This document shows, one piece after another, positions 21,813-30,404 of a stretch of 39,747 nt of DNA; position 1 is the first letter of the stretch; each line of letters starts with the position of its first letter. The position numbers and the translations under genes were made by a program. Source of the stretch: Planctomycetales bacterium (GTDB lineage Bacteria; Planctomycetota; JAKEIC01); contig JAKEIC010000337.1 in NCBI GenBank assembly GCA_022614695.1, positions 1-39,747 on the forward strand, in the 5' to 3' direction. The notes under the pieces were generated by a model that saw only the letters and a program-made list of their open reading frames with translations, was not told where the DNA came from and made no database searches.

Positions 21813-23072
21813 CTACCGCGGGCTCTCCGGGAGTCGGAAGTCGGAGAAGCGGCACCGGCCGCCGTCCACGAGGAGCCCCACGGGTCCCGCGGCGGCCCCG
21901 GGCTCGAGGCGGGCCGACGCGACCTCCTTGCCTTCCACGGAGGCCGCCAGCCGGCCGTCCGCGGCGACCTCGAGGCGGAGGCGGCGGGAGGCCCCGCGCG
22001 CGACACGAGCCGACGCGAGCACCTCCCACTTCCCGGCCCGCCGCCGCAGGAGCCGGACGGCGCCGTCCGGGCCCGCGTCCATCGCGAGGAACTCGTCCGT
22101 GCTCCGGAACCCCGCCACCAGCCCCGCCCTCCCGCGCTCGGCCTCGGCCGTCGCCTCGATCGCGACGGGGGCCGCGTGCTCCCTCCGGGTCCGGACGATC
22201 GCCACCGTCTGCGACTCGCCCACGACGTCGCGGCCGACCGCGTCCCAGGCGATCCACTCGATCTTCCACGTCGTCGCGAGTCCGGAGAGGAACCTCCGGG
22301 CCGCCTCGCTCGCCGCGGCCGGGCGGGGGCCCAGGATCGCCGCGGCAACGTCGCCCTTCTTCCCGAGCCAGAGCCGCCTCTCCTCGGCGCGGAAGCGCGC
22401 GGTGAGGGCCCGGTCGGGCCCGGAGAGGAGGAAGTGGACCGCGGCCCAGGCCGAGCCGTAGTCGGCGCGCTCCCGGCCCGAGAGGATGGCGGCGAGGTCG
22501 TACTCCCCCCGCCGGGCCTTCTCGACCACCTGCGGGATCCTCTGCTCGAGCGCGAGCACGTCCGATTGGCCGCACTCGAGCTTCTCCCCGTCCCACCGGT
22601 GCCAGGCGAAGTGCTCGGCCAGCCCCTCGCAGTACCAGGCGGGGGCTCGGGCGGAGTTGTCCATGACGGCGAGATAGTGGAACTGGTGGGTCAGCTCGTG
22701 GAGGAAGAGGTGGCGGGTCCCGTAGGGCGAGGGCTGCCTCCAGAAGTAGGCGCGGCGCGTGCCGGTCCAGTAGACGCCGCCCGCCTCGAGGAGCGCCGCG
22801 GGCACCCCCTCGGCCGAGGCGCCCGACTTGTAGCCCTCGACCGTCGCCCAGAACCGGATCTCGAGCTTCCCGGGACCGCGGGGCGCGACCCCGAAGTGGG
22901 CCGTGAGCCTCTCGTGGAGCGCCTCGGCGAGCTTCAGGTAGCCCTCGGCCTCGGGCAGGTCCCCGACCGCGACGAGCCGGTAGTGCGCCGACTCGAGGAC
23001 GCGCTCGGGACCGGCGGCCGGATCCTGCGGCGCGGCGAGTGCGAGCGCGGCGAGTGCGAGGCTGCGGATCAC
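21813..23072 (-). CDS. Secreted gluzincin-type zinc metalloprotease with a C-terminal beta-sandwich
   Basis: GTG 23072 overlaps the stop of the NuoB-like gene (GTGA). The 419-residue protein has a short signal peptide (MIRSLALAALALAA). The catalytic motif is HELTH (125-129), with a third ligand candidate Glu149 in WYCEGLAEHF, 20 residues after the second His, as in gluzincins such as the peptidase MA group. The C-terminal 110 residues (GFRSTDEFLAMDAG...FSDFRLPESPR) look like a concanavalin-type beta-sandwich of the DUF1080 kind. It is exported. Its link to the membrane complex upstream is only operonic; a maturation role is possible but unproven. Confidence 0.82.
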   Translation of the reverse strand: MIRSLALAALALAAPQDPAAGPERVLESAHYRLVAVGDLPEAEGYLKLAEALHERLTAHFGVAPRGPGKLEIRFWATVEGYKSGASAEGVPAALLEAGGVYWTGTRRAYFWRQPSPYGTRHLFLHELTHQFHYLAVMDNSARAPAWYCEGLAEHFAWHRWDGEKLECGQSDVLALEQRIPQVVEKARRGEYDLAAILSGRERADYGSAWAAVHFLLSGPDRALTARFRAEERRLWLGKKGDVAAAILGPRPAAASEAARRFLSGLATTWKIEWIAWDAVGRDVVGESQTVAIVRTRREHAAPVAIEATAEAERGRAGLVAGFRSTDEFLAMDAGPDGAVRLLRRRAGKWEVLASARVARGASRRLRLEVAADGRLAASVEGKEVASARLEPGAAAGPVGLLVDGGRCRFSDFRLPESPR

Positions 23073-23872
23073 GGCGCGGCGGGCGACGGCCTTCGGGCGC
23101 GGGGATCCTCGAGGCGCCCGAGGAGCCGCAAGAGCCCGTCCAGGATCGTGAGCGGGTGCGGAGGGCAGCCGGGGACGAAGAGGTCCACGGGGACCGTGGC
23201 GGCCGCGCCGTCGGTCTGCTCGGGGTGGTCCACGTAGGGGCCGCCCGAGATGGCGCACGCGCCGACCGCGATCACGATCTTGGGCGGCGGGACGGCCTCC
23301 CACGTCTTCCGCAGGGCGAGCTGCATGTTGCGCGTCACGGGGCCGGTGACCAGGAGACCGTCGGCGTGGCGCGGCGACGCGACGAACTGGATCCCGAACC
23401 GCCCGAGGTCGAAGACGACCGTCCCCAGGACATTCACGTCGGCCTCGCAGGCGTTGCACCCCCCCGCGGAGACCTGCCGCAGCTTGAGCGACCGGCCGAA
23501 GAGGCGGCGAGTCTTCTCCTCGAGGGCTCCCGCCAGCCGGAGCGCCTCCCCCGAGACGAGGAGGTCCTCCCGGCTCCGCGTCGCGAGCCGGAAGTCCTGC
23601 GTGTAGCGGATCGCCCCCTCCGGGCAGGCCTCGACGCAGTCGGTGCAGAAGAGGCAGCGGCCGAGGTCCAGGGTCACCCTCTTGGGCGCCTCCTCGACGC
23701 GGATCGCCCGGGTCGGGCACGCCTCGGCGCAGTCGCGGCACCCCTCGGCGCACTTCCCGGGGTCGGCGACCGGCCTCCCCCGGAAGCGGTCCGAGAGAGC
23801 CGGCGGATCCCCCGCCGGGAACGCGATCGTCCGGTGCCCCTGCCGGAGCCGGGCGAGCAGCACTCTCAGCAT
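23069..23872 (-). CDS. hyfI: Ferredoxin-NuoB fusion subunit (HyfI/HycG-like small subunit)
   Basis: The 267-residue protein joins two modules. Residues 35-95 are a 2[4Fe-4S] ferredoxin: Cys41-45-48-52 and Cys73-76-79-83 with the following Pro. Residues 125-255 are the NuoB/HyfI fold that binds the N2-type cluster: GGCNACEADVN (Cys139, Cys142), GPVTRNM, GACAISGG (Cys206) and VPGCPPHP (Cys236); all four ligands are present. In E. coli hydrogenase-4 these parts are separate (HyfH and HyfI). The start ATG 23872 has a GGGGAGGG element, 31 nt after the large-subunit stop. It would pass electrons between a soluble donor and the complex. Confidence 0.92.
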   Translation of the reverse strand: MLRVLLARLRQGHRTIAFPAGDPPALSDRFRGRPVADPGKCAEGCRDCAEACPTRAIRVEEAPKRVTLDLGRCLFCTDCVEACPEGAIRYTQDFRLATRSREDLLVSGEALRLAGALEEKTRRLFGRSLKLRQVSAGGCNACEADVNVLGTVVFDLGRFGIQFVASPRHADGLLVTGPVTRNMQLALRKTWEAVPPPKIVIAVGACAISGGPYVDHPEQTDGAAATVPVDLFVPGCPPHPLTILDGLLRLLGRLEDPRARRPSPAAP

Positions 23873-23903
23873 CGGCGCCCTCCCCGCGGACCGTGAACTC
23901 TCC

Positions 23904-25367
23904 TCATAGATCGTGCCCGCAGTACGACAGGTTGAAGCTCTTGTTGCAGAGCGGGAAGTCCGAGATCGGCTGGTCCCGGAGCGCCATCGCGAGCCCGAAC
24001 CAGTTGTGGAAGGAAGGGTCCACGACCTTGTAGCGGGCGAAGCGGCCCTGACGGTCCGTGATCGCGACGTGGCAGATCTCCCCGCGCCAGCCTTCGACCA
24101 GGGAGACGGCGACGCGCTCGGGCGCGAGCCGGCCCACGGGGACGCGGACGGGGCCCGAGGGGAGCGAGCGCGCCTCGCCCGCGGCGAACCGGACGGAGCC
24201 CTGGAGCTCGAGGAAGCGCACGTAGGCCCGCGCGAAGACGTCCCCCGTCGGCCAGGTGGAGATCGGCACCTGCGCGAAGCACCAGATCCCGGAGGGGAAC
24301 TCGAGGCGCGAGTCCACGTCCAGGCCGCAGGCCCGGGCCGCGGGGCCGACGAGCCCGAGCGCCCTCGCGTCCTCGGCGGAGACCCGCCCGGTCTCCTCGA
24401 ACCGCGCCCGCACGGAGGAGGTCCCCCAGAGCAGGTTCGCCGCCTGGAGGGTGTCCCGGAGCGCCGCCTCGATCCGGGTCCCGAACGTGGCGGCCCGCTC
24501 CGGCTCCACGTCGAAGCCGACGCCCCCGGGCCGGACCATCCCGCGTCCGAACCGGCTCCCGCAGAGCAGAGCGGTGAGGTTCAGGTAGTCCCCCCGGAGG
24601 CGCCCGCAGAACGAGGCCGTGGGAAGGTAGCCCACGTCGTTCGCGAGCGCGCCGAGGTCCCCCGTGTGGTTCGCGAGCCGCTCGAGCTCGAGGGCCACGC
24701 CCCGCAGGGCCAGCGCGCGCGGGGGCGGCGAGGAGCCCGAGAGCGCCTCGACCACCTCGGCGTAGGCGGTCGCGTGGCCGATCGTCGTGTCGCCCGCGAG
24801 GGTCTCGACCAGGGGGATCGTGCGCGGGCCGGGCCCGCCGACGAGCGCCCTCTCCACCCCGCGGTGCTGGTAGCCGAGCGAGATCTCGAGGTGGAGGACC
24901 TTCTCCCCGTGGCACTGGAAGCGGAAGTGGCCGGGCTCGATCACCCCCGCATGGACGGGTCCCACCGCCACCTCGTGGACCTCCTCGCCCTCGACCCGGA
25001 AGAAGTCCGTGTCGCTCGCCGGGGACCGGACCGGCTTCAACCACGGATGCCCCTCCGGCCGGATCTTCCACTGCTCCGCGATCTCGCGCTCGAAGAGGTG
25101 GGCCGCCGCGCAATCAGGTGTGAGGGCCGGGTACGACTCCCCGGGATCCGTCTGGACAAGGCCCAGGTCGCCCTCGGCCGGCCGCGCCAGCACGGCGAGC
25201 AGACGGACGCGACTCTCCGCAGGCCAGCCGAAGAGCGCGGCGAGCCGGGCGCCCTCCCCCACCTCCCGGATCACCGCCTGGCGGAAGGCCGGGAGCGGCA
25301 GGTCCGGGACCTCCGCGACGGGGACGCTCCCCCCGTTCGGGACGGCCGTGACAGGCGCCGCGATCAC
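23904..25367 (-). CDS. hyfG: NuoCD-like large subunit without [NiFe] ligands (HyfG/Ehr type)
   Basis: The 487-residue protein starts at GTG 25367, overlapping the HyfF stop (GTGA). Residues about 25-115 are the NuoC-like part, ending EGHPWLKPVR. The rest is the NuoD/HycE fold, with the quinone or N2-side segment LGYQHRGVERAL near 164-175. In hydrogenases the next segment is 'ER-x-CGICG-x-x-H'; here it is VETLAGDTTIGHATAYAE (from 187), so both Ni-binding Cys are gone. The C-terminal DPCxxC is also missing: the chain ends DFPLCNKSFNLSYCGHDL (Cys474 and Cys483, nine apart). This is the pattern of Ehr complexes, not of a working [NiFe] hydrogenase. Confidence 0.9.
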   Translation of the reverse strand: MIAAPVTAVPNGGSVPVAEVPDLPLPAFRQAVIREVGEGARLAALFGWPAESRVRLLAVLARPAEGDLGLVQTDPGESYPALTPDCAAAHLFEREIAEQWKIRPEGHPWLKPVRSPASDTDFFRVEGEEVHEVAVGPVHAGVIEPGHFRFQCHGEKVLHLEISLGYQHRGVERALVGGPGPRTIPLVETLAGDTTIGHATAYAEVVEALSGSSPPPRALALRGVALELERLANHTGDLGALANDVGYLPTASFCGRLRGDYLNLTALLCGSRFGRGMVRPGGVGFDVEPERAATFGTRIEAALRDTLQAANLLWGTSSVRARFEETGRVSAEDARALGLVGPAARACGLDVDSRLEFPSGIWCFAQVPISTWPTGDVFARAYVRFLELQGSVRFAAGEARSLPSGPVRVPVGRLAPERVAVSLVEGWRGEICHVAITDRQGRFARYKVVDPSFHNWFGLAMALRDQPISDFPLCNKSFNLSYCGHDL

Positions 25368-26845
25368 CGGGGCGCCTCCACGAGGTCCGCAGCCGACTCG
25401 AGGGCCTCCCGGAGGGGACCCGGCACCCAGATCCCGAGCAGGAGCAGGGCCGCGAGGGGGCCGAGGACGAGCGCAGCCGAGAGCGGGCTCGGGGCCTCCC
25501 GCCGCGCGCCGGCGGGGAGGTCGCCCCACGCCATCGCGATGGCATGCCGGAGGGCCCCCGCGAAGACGATCCCGGCTCCGGCGAGGAAGGCGAGGGCGGC
25601 GAGGACCGACCCGCGCTCGATGGCCGCCCGCAGGATGAGCAGCTCCGAGAGGAAGATCGCGAACGGGGCGGCCCCGATGAGGGCGAGGAAGCTCGCGAGG
25701 AGTCCGCCCCCCCAGGCGGGCGCCCCGCGGAGGCTCCCCGCGATCTGGCGCATGTCGTGGGTCCCGTAGAGCTGCCCGAGCCGCCCGGCGCAGAAGAAGC
25801 CGAGGGCCTTGCAGAGCGCGTGATTCAGGGTGTGGAGGAGGGCCGCGAAGACCCCGGCCCTGCCGAGCCCTGCCCCCAGCGCGATGATCCCGAGGTGCTC
25901 GACGCTGTGGTAGGCGAGGAGGCGCTTCAGGTCGTGCTGAGTCACGATGAACGCCGCCGCGACGACCACGGAGAGGCCCCCGAACCCGAGGAGGAGGTCC
26001 GAGGCCCAGCCCACGCGGCCCGTGGCAGCCTCCGCGATGGGCAGGGTCCGCAGGATGCAGTAGAGCGCCGTGTTCAGCATGAACCCGGAGAAGATGGCCG
26101 AGACCGGGGCGGGGGCCTGGCTGTGCGCGTCGGGGAGCCAGCCGTGGAGGGGGGCGAGGCCCACCTTCGTCCCGTAGCCCACGAGGAGGAAGAGGAAGCC
26201 CGCCTTCACCGTCCCGGGGTCGAGCGAGGCGGCCGACTCGAGGAGCCGTCCCCAGCCGAGCGTCCCCCCTCCGCCGAGCGGGACCCTCTCCGTGGACGCG
26301 GCGAGGAGGAGCGTCCCCATGAAGGCGAAGGCGACTCCGACGGAGCAGATGAGGAGGTACTTCCACGTCGCCTCGAGCGAGCGCGCCTCCGGGTGCACGC
26401 AGATGAGGAACGCCGTCGAGATCGTCGTGGCCTCGATCCCCACCCACATGAGGCCGAGGTTCTCCGAGACGAGCACGAGGCTCATCGCCGCGAGCGACCC
26501 GAGCCACAGCGCGGCGAAGCGCCGGGCGGCTCGCAGGCGCAGGGTCCCGGCGCGGATCTCCTCGCCGAAGTAGACGAGGGCGAAGAGGGAGCTGAGAGCG
26601 TAGATGAGCGTGAGGACCGAGAGGTGGAAGGCGGAGAGCGCGTCGAGGGAGAGCCACCCCCCTCCGGCACGGAGCGCACCGGCGGAGAGGACCCGCGCGG
26701 AGGCCACCCACGCGACCGCGGCCGTCGCGAGGACCCCCGCGCACGCCGCGCGGAGGACGGCCGCGGGGGACCGGAGGAGGGCGGCGAGCCCCGCGGCAGG
26801 GGCCGGGAGGAGGAGGATCGCCCAGAGCCAGGTGCCGGCGTCCAC
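25364..26845 (-). CDS. hyfF: HyfF-like antiporter-type membrane subunit (NuoN/NuoM-like)
   Basis: The 493-residue protein has about 14 transmembrane helices. The proton-channel residues of complex I antiporter subunits are present: Glu in WVGIEATTIST (near 138), Lys in GYGTKVGLAPLHGWLPDAHS (near 224) and Lys in QHDLKRLLAYHSVEHLGIIA (near 308). GTG 26845 lies 6 nt after the hyfE stop. It would move protons or sodium across the membrane, coupled to electron transfer. Sequence order in the operon matches hyfB-C-E-F-G. Confidence 0.93.
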   Translation of the reverse strand: MDAGTWLWAILLLPAPAAGLAALLRSPAAVLRAACAGVLATAAVAWVASARVLSAGALRAGGGWLSLDALSAFHLSVLTLIYALSSLFALVYFGEEIRAGTLRLRAARRFAALWLGSLAAMSLVLVSENLGLMWVGIEATTISTAFLICVHPEARSLEATWKYLLICSVGVAFAFMGTLLLAASTERVPLGGGGTLGWGRLLESAASLDPGTVKAGFLFLLVGYGTKVGLAPLHGWLPDAHSQAPAPVSAIFSGFMLNTALYCILRTLPIAEAATGRVGWASDLLLGFGGLSVVVAAAFIVTQHDLKRLLAYHSVEHLGIIALGAGLGRAGVFAALLHTLNHALCKALGFFCAGRLGQLYGTHDMRQIAGSLRGAPAWGGGLLASFLALIGAAPFAIFLSELLILRAAIERGSVLAALAFLAGAGIVFAGALRHAIAMAWGDLPAGARREAPSPLSAALVLGPLAALLLLGIWVPGPLREALESAADLVEAPR

Positions 26846-26851
26846 GGGCCC

Positions 26852-27505
26852 TTATCCCCGGAGGACCTTCAAGCGGTCCGCGTCAATGTGGTCGAACTCG
26901 CGATGGATCCGGTGGATGGCGATGCCCATCGCGAAAACCGCGACGAAGGCGTCGAGGAGCACCCCGAACTCGACGAGGAGCGGGATCTCCCCCACGGCGA
27001 GCACCCCGAACGCATAGATGCCGTCCTCGAGCACGAGGTAGCCGAGGACCTGGGTGAGCGCCTTCCGCCGGCTCACGATCAGGAAGAGCCCCGAGAGCAT
27101 CGTGAAGAGGGCGATCGGGACCGCGAGGGTCGAGACCGGGCGGTGCGGGAGCGGCAGGCGGGTGCCGATCCCGAGAGAGACGGCGAGGAGGACGAGACCG
27201 AGGACGAGCGAGGTCGTGAAGCCGACATAGGGCTCGATCTCGCGGCGGATGCTCGCCTCGCGGATCCCGCGGAAGAGCAGGCGTGGGAAGAGGAGTCCCT
27301 TCAGGAGGACGCTGGCGGCCACGAGGGCCAGGACCCGCAGCGAGAGAGCCCCGCCGTCGGCCCCGGCGGCGAGCAGGGGCAGGAACCCGAGGAGGATCCC
27401 TTGGGCCGCCGTCACCCGGATCGAGTGCCCGAGGCGGCTCGCGCCGAGGAGCCAGAAGTTCGTGACGGCGACCCCCGCGAGCACGGCATCGGCGCCGGAC
27501 GTCAT
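26852..27505 (-). CDS. hyfE: HyfE-like membrane subunit (NuoK-related)
   Basis: The 217-residue integral membrane protein has six or seven helices. It carries HyfE features: KGLLFPRLLFRGIREASIRR (near 69-88) after the second helix pair, and the C-terminal NuoK-like helices with RRKALTQVLGYLVLEDGIYA (near 145-164) and EFGVLLDAFVAVFAMGIAIH. The Glu residues in the latter helices probably form part of the ion path. ATG 27505 lies 4 nt after the hyfC stop, with GGGAAG upstream as SD. A conserved member of Hyf and Ehr complexes, absent from complex I in this form. Confidence 0.92.
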   Translation of the reverse strand: MTSGADAVLAGVAVTNFWLLGASRLGHSIRVTAAQGILLGFLPLLAAGADGGALSLRVLALVAASVLLKGLLFPRLLFRGIREASIRREIEPYVGFTTSLVLGLVLLAVSLGIGTRLPLPHRPVSTLAVPIALFTMLSGLFLIVSRRKALTQVLGYLVLEDGIYAFGVLAVGEIPLLVEFGVLLDAFVAVFAMGIAIHRIHREFDHIDADRLKVLRG

Positions 27506-27509
27506 CGCG

Positions 27510-28421
27510 TCACTTCCCCACGAGCACGAAGGCGAGCGCGGCGAGCGCCCCCGCCCCGACGAGGAACTGGGGCACTCGCACGAGCCGGAGGCGCGCCATC
27601 GTGGACTCGACGACCCCGACGAGGACGGCGGACGCGAACAGCCCCCCCACGCCGGCCGCGGCGTCGGGGAGCGCGGATCCCGTGCGGACCGGGAGCGCCG
27701 CGGCGACGAGCAGGGCCCCGAAGGCCCAGAGCTTGAGCGCGCTCCCGTAGAGCACGAGCGCGAGGTCCGGCCCGCCGTGGTCGAGGACCATGACCTCGTG
27801 GACCATCGTCAGCTCGAGGTGGGTGTTCGGGTCGTCCACGGGGATCCGCGCGTTCTCGGCGAGCAGCACCGCCCCGAGCGCGAGGGCCGCGAGGAGTAGC
27901 GAGGGCCCCGACTCGGCCCACGCGGCCGCGCCGAGACCTCCCGCGATGTCCGTGAGCGAGAGGCCCCCGGTCGCCCGCGCCAGCGCCGCGAGCGCCACGA
28001 GGAGCGCCGGCTCCGCGAGCGCCGAGAACTGGACCTCGCGGCTCGCTCCCATCCCCTCGAAGGCCGATCCCGTGTCGAGCGCGGCGAGGACCGTAAGGAA
28101 CCGCGCGAGGGCGAGGAGGCCTGCGAAGAGGACGAGGTCGCCCGGGAAGGAGACCGTCGCGGGGGCACCCCCGAGCGGGGTGAGCGTCACGGCCGCGAGC
28201 GTCGCTGCGAGGCCCCCCACCGGCCCCGCGCGGAAGAGCCAGGTCGTCGTCCCGCTGTAGACCGCGCCCTTGCGCAGGAGCTTCCCGATGTCCCGGTAGG
28301 GTTGCGTGAACGGGGCCCCCCGGCGCCCGGCGACGATGGCCTTCGTCCGGTTCACGACCCCGAGCAGGAGGGGGGCGAGCCCGAGCGCGAAGGCGAGCGG
28401 GAGGAGGCGCGCGGGGTCCAT
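27510..28421 (-). CDS. hyfC: NuoH/HyfC-like membrane subunit
   Basis: The 303-residue subunit anchors the electron-transfer arm. Family motifs: PYRDIGKLLRKGAVYS (near 41), GASREVQFSALAEPALLVAL (near 124-143) with the Glu/Arg funnel, and NARIPVDDPNTHLELTMVHE (near 189-208), followed by VLDHGGPDLALVLYGSALKL. It has about eight transmembrane helices. The ATG follows the hyfB stop with no base between them (TAGATG). Complete and in frame. Confidence 0.94.
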   Translation of the reverse strand: MDPARLLPLAFALGLAPLLLGVVNRTKAIVAGRRGAPFTQPYRDIGKLLRKGAVYSGTTTWLFRAGPVGGLAATLAAVTLTPLGGAPATVSFPGDLVLFAGLLALARFLTVLAALDTGSAFEGMGASREVQFSALAEPALLVALAALARATGGLSLTDIAGGLGAAAWAESGPSLLLAALALGAVLLAENARIPVDDPNTHLELTMVHEVMVLDHGGPDLALVLYGSALKLWAFGALLVAAALPVRTGSALPDAAAGVGGLFASAVLVGVVESTMARLRLVRVPQFLVGAGALAALAFVLVGK

Positions 28422-30401
28422 CTAGGCGAGCCTCCAGACGAGCAACGCGACGAGGGTCGCCGCGATGTAGAGGACGTAGACGTGGACGCTCCCTTGCTGG
28501 AGCCAGCGGAGGGAGCCGAGGAGCCGCGCGACCCCACGGAACGCGGGGGCGAAGAGGCCCTCGCGGCAGACGTCCGGGGTCTCGGTCGCGAGCGAGGCCC
28601 TCCCCGGGAAGCGTCCCGCCGTGGCCTCGAGCCGCAGGCGCGTTCGCAGGAGCCCCCGGAACATCTCGACGAGGGGCGCGGCGAAGGAGCTGGACGTGTA
28701 CTGCATCCGCGCCGTCGGCCGCGCGTAGCCGCAGTCCCACGTGACCGACGAGGCGACGGGACGGCCCCGGAGCACGGCCCGGCGCAGCAACGCGACGCCC
28801 GCGGCCGCGGCGAGGAAGACTCCCCCGACGGCCGTGGCGGCCGAGAGCGCCGCGCAGCCCGTCTGGACGTGCTCGGGGAGCCCGTGCGCGCCCGGGACGA
28901 GCGCCGCGACCGCGGACCCGATCGCCCCGGCCCCCGCCGGCGCGAGCAGGCCCACCACGATGCAAGCTGCGGCGAGGACAGCCATGGGGATTCCCATCGC
29001 GGGACCCGGGTCCCGGGCCCCGGCGGTCTCCCCGGTCCGCGGCTCGCCGAGGAACACGGCTCCGAAGGCCTTCGTGAAGCACGCGGCCGCGAGTCCGCCG
29101 ATGAGGGCCAGGCCCGCGAGGGCGGCGAGGCAGGTCGTCGCCCCGGCGAGAGGGAGGCTCAACGCGCCCGTGAGGGCCCCGAGGAATATGAGGAACTCGC
29201 TCGCGAAGCCGTTGAGCGGCGGGAGGCCCGAGATCGCGGCGGCCCCCACGAGGAACGACGTCCCCGTCCGGGGCATCCGGCGGAAGAGCCCCCCGAGCCG
29301 GTCCATCTCCCGAGTCCCCGTCGCGTGGAGGACCGCGCCGGCCCCGAGGAAGAGGAGCCCCTTGAAGAGGGCGTGGTTCAGGACGTGGAGGAGCCCGCCC
29401 GCGAAACCGAGCGCGGCAACGAGGGGGGCTCCCGAGGCGAGGCCGAGGACGCCCACGCCGAGGCCGAGGGTGATGATCCCGATGTTCTCGACGCTGTGGT
29501 AGGCGAGCAGCCGCTTCAGGTCGTGCTGCGCGAGCGCGAAGAGGACGCCGAGGATCCCCGAGCTGAGCCCCACGCCCACGAGGAGCCACCCCCACCACGC
29601 GGGCGGGGGCCCGAGCCAGGTGAGCGTCCGCGCGAGCCCGTAGATCCCCGTCTTGATCATCACGCCCGAGAGCAGGGCCGAGACGTGGCTCGGGGCCGCC
29701 GGATGCGCCTCGGGGAGCCAGACGTGGAGCGGGAGGAACCCGGCCTTCGCGCCGAACCCGACCACGGCGAGCAGGAAGAGGGCCCCCGCGTGCGCCGGCG
29801 GCCCGTGCGCCCCGAAATCCCGGAAGTCGAGCGAGCCCGCCTCCCGGCCGAGGAGGAGGAAGAGGGCGAGGAGGAACGCCGTCCCGAGGTGGGTCGCCAC
29901 GAGGTAGGTCCAGCCCGCCTCGCGGACCTCCTCGCGGTGGTCCTCGAACGTGACGAGGAAGAAGGAGGAGAGCGCCATCGCTTCCCAGGCGAGGAGGAAG
30001 AGCACGCCGTTCCGGGCCAGCACGACCAGGACGAGGCTCCCCACGAGGGCGTCGTAGAAGAGCCAGGAGAGTCCCAGGTTTCGCCGGCCCGCGTGAGGCC
30101 TGAGGTATCCCGCGCCGTACACCGCCGCGAGCCCGCCGAGAAGGAAGATCGGGAGGAGGAAGAAGGCCGAGAGGGCGTCGAGCTCCAGATCGAGGGACCC
30201 GTAAGGCATGTCCCAGGCGGCCCGGACATGCTCCGGCGGGCCGCCCGCGAGCGCCGCGGCCGCCGGGAATAGACCGAGGCCGCACGCGAGGGCCGTCCCG
30301 CCCGCGCCGAGCGCGGTCGCGAGGCGAGGCCGCCGCCCCGCCGCGAGCGCGGCGACCCCGGACGCCCCGAGGATCGCGAGCGCGACGAGCAGGAGGGTCA
30401 A
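28422..30401 (-). CDS. hyfB: HyfB-like antiporter-type membrane subunit (NuoL-like)
   Basis: The 659-residue protein has about 16 helices. Key charged residues: Glu in LAWEAMALSSFFLVTFE (near 139), Lys in GFGAKAGFLPLHVWLPEAHP (near 216) and Lys in QHDLKRLLAYHSVENIGII (near 295). A loop GYARPTARMQYTSSSFAAPL (near 573) is typical of HyfB/HycC. The start appears to be TTG 30401, 3 nt after the stop of the HTH/EIIA gene; the SD is weak. The end (SVHVYVLYIAATLVALLVWR) is a final helix as in HyfB. No lateral long helix of NuoL is obvious. Confidence 0.93.
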   Translation of the reverse strand: MTLLLVALAILGASGVAALAAGRRPRLATALGAGGTALACGLGLFPAAAALAGGPPEHVRAAWDMPYGSLDLELDALSAFFLLPIFLLGGLAAVYGAGYLRPHAGRRNLGLSWLFYDALVGSLVLVVLARNGVLFLLAWEAMALSSFFLVTFEDHREEVREAGWTYLVATHLGTAFLLALFLLLGREAGSLDFRDFGAHGPPAHAGALFLLAVVGFGAKAGFLPLHVWLPEAHPAAPSHVSALLSGVMIKTGIYGLARTLTWLGPPPAWWGWLLVGVGLSSGILGVLFALAQHDLKRLLAYHSVENIGIITLGLGVGVLGLASGAPLVAALGFAGGLLHVLNHALFKGLLFLGAGAVLHATGTREMDRLGGLFRRMPRTGTSFLVGAAAISGLPPLNGFASEFLIFLGALTGALSLPLAGATTCLAALAGLALIGGLAAACFTKAFGAVFLGEPRTGETAGARDPGPAMGIPMAVLAAACIVVGLLAPAGAGAIGSAVAALVPGAHGLPEHVQTGCAALSAATAVGGVFLAAAAGVALLRRAVLRGRPVASSVTWDCGYARPTARMQYTSSSFAAPLVEMFRGLLRTRLRLEATAGRFPGRASLATETPDVCREGLFAPAFRGVARLLGSLRWLQQGSVHVYVLYIAATLVALLVWRLA

Positions 30402-30404
30402 GGG

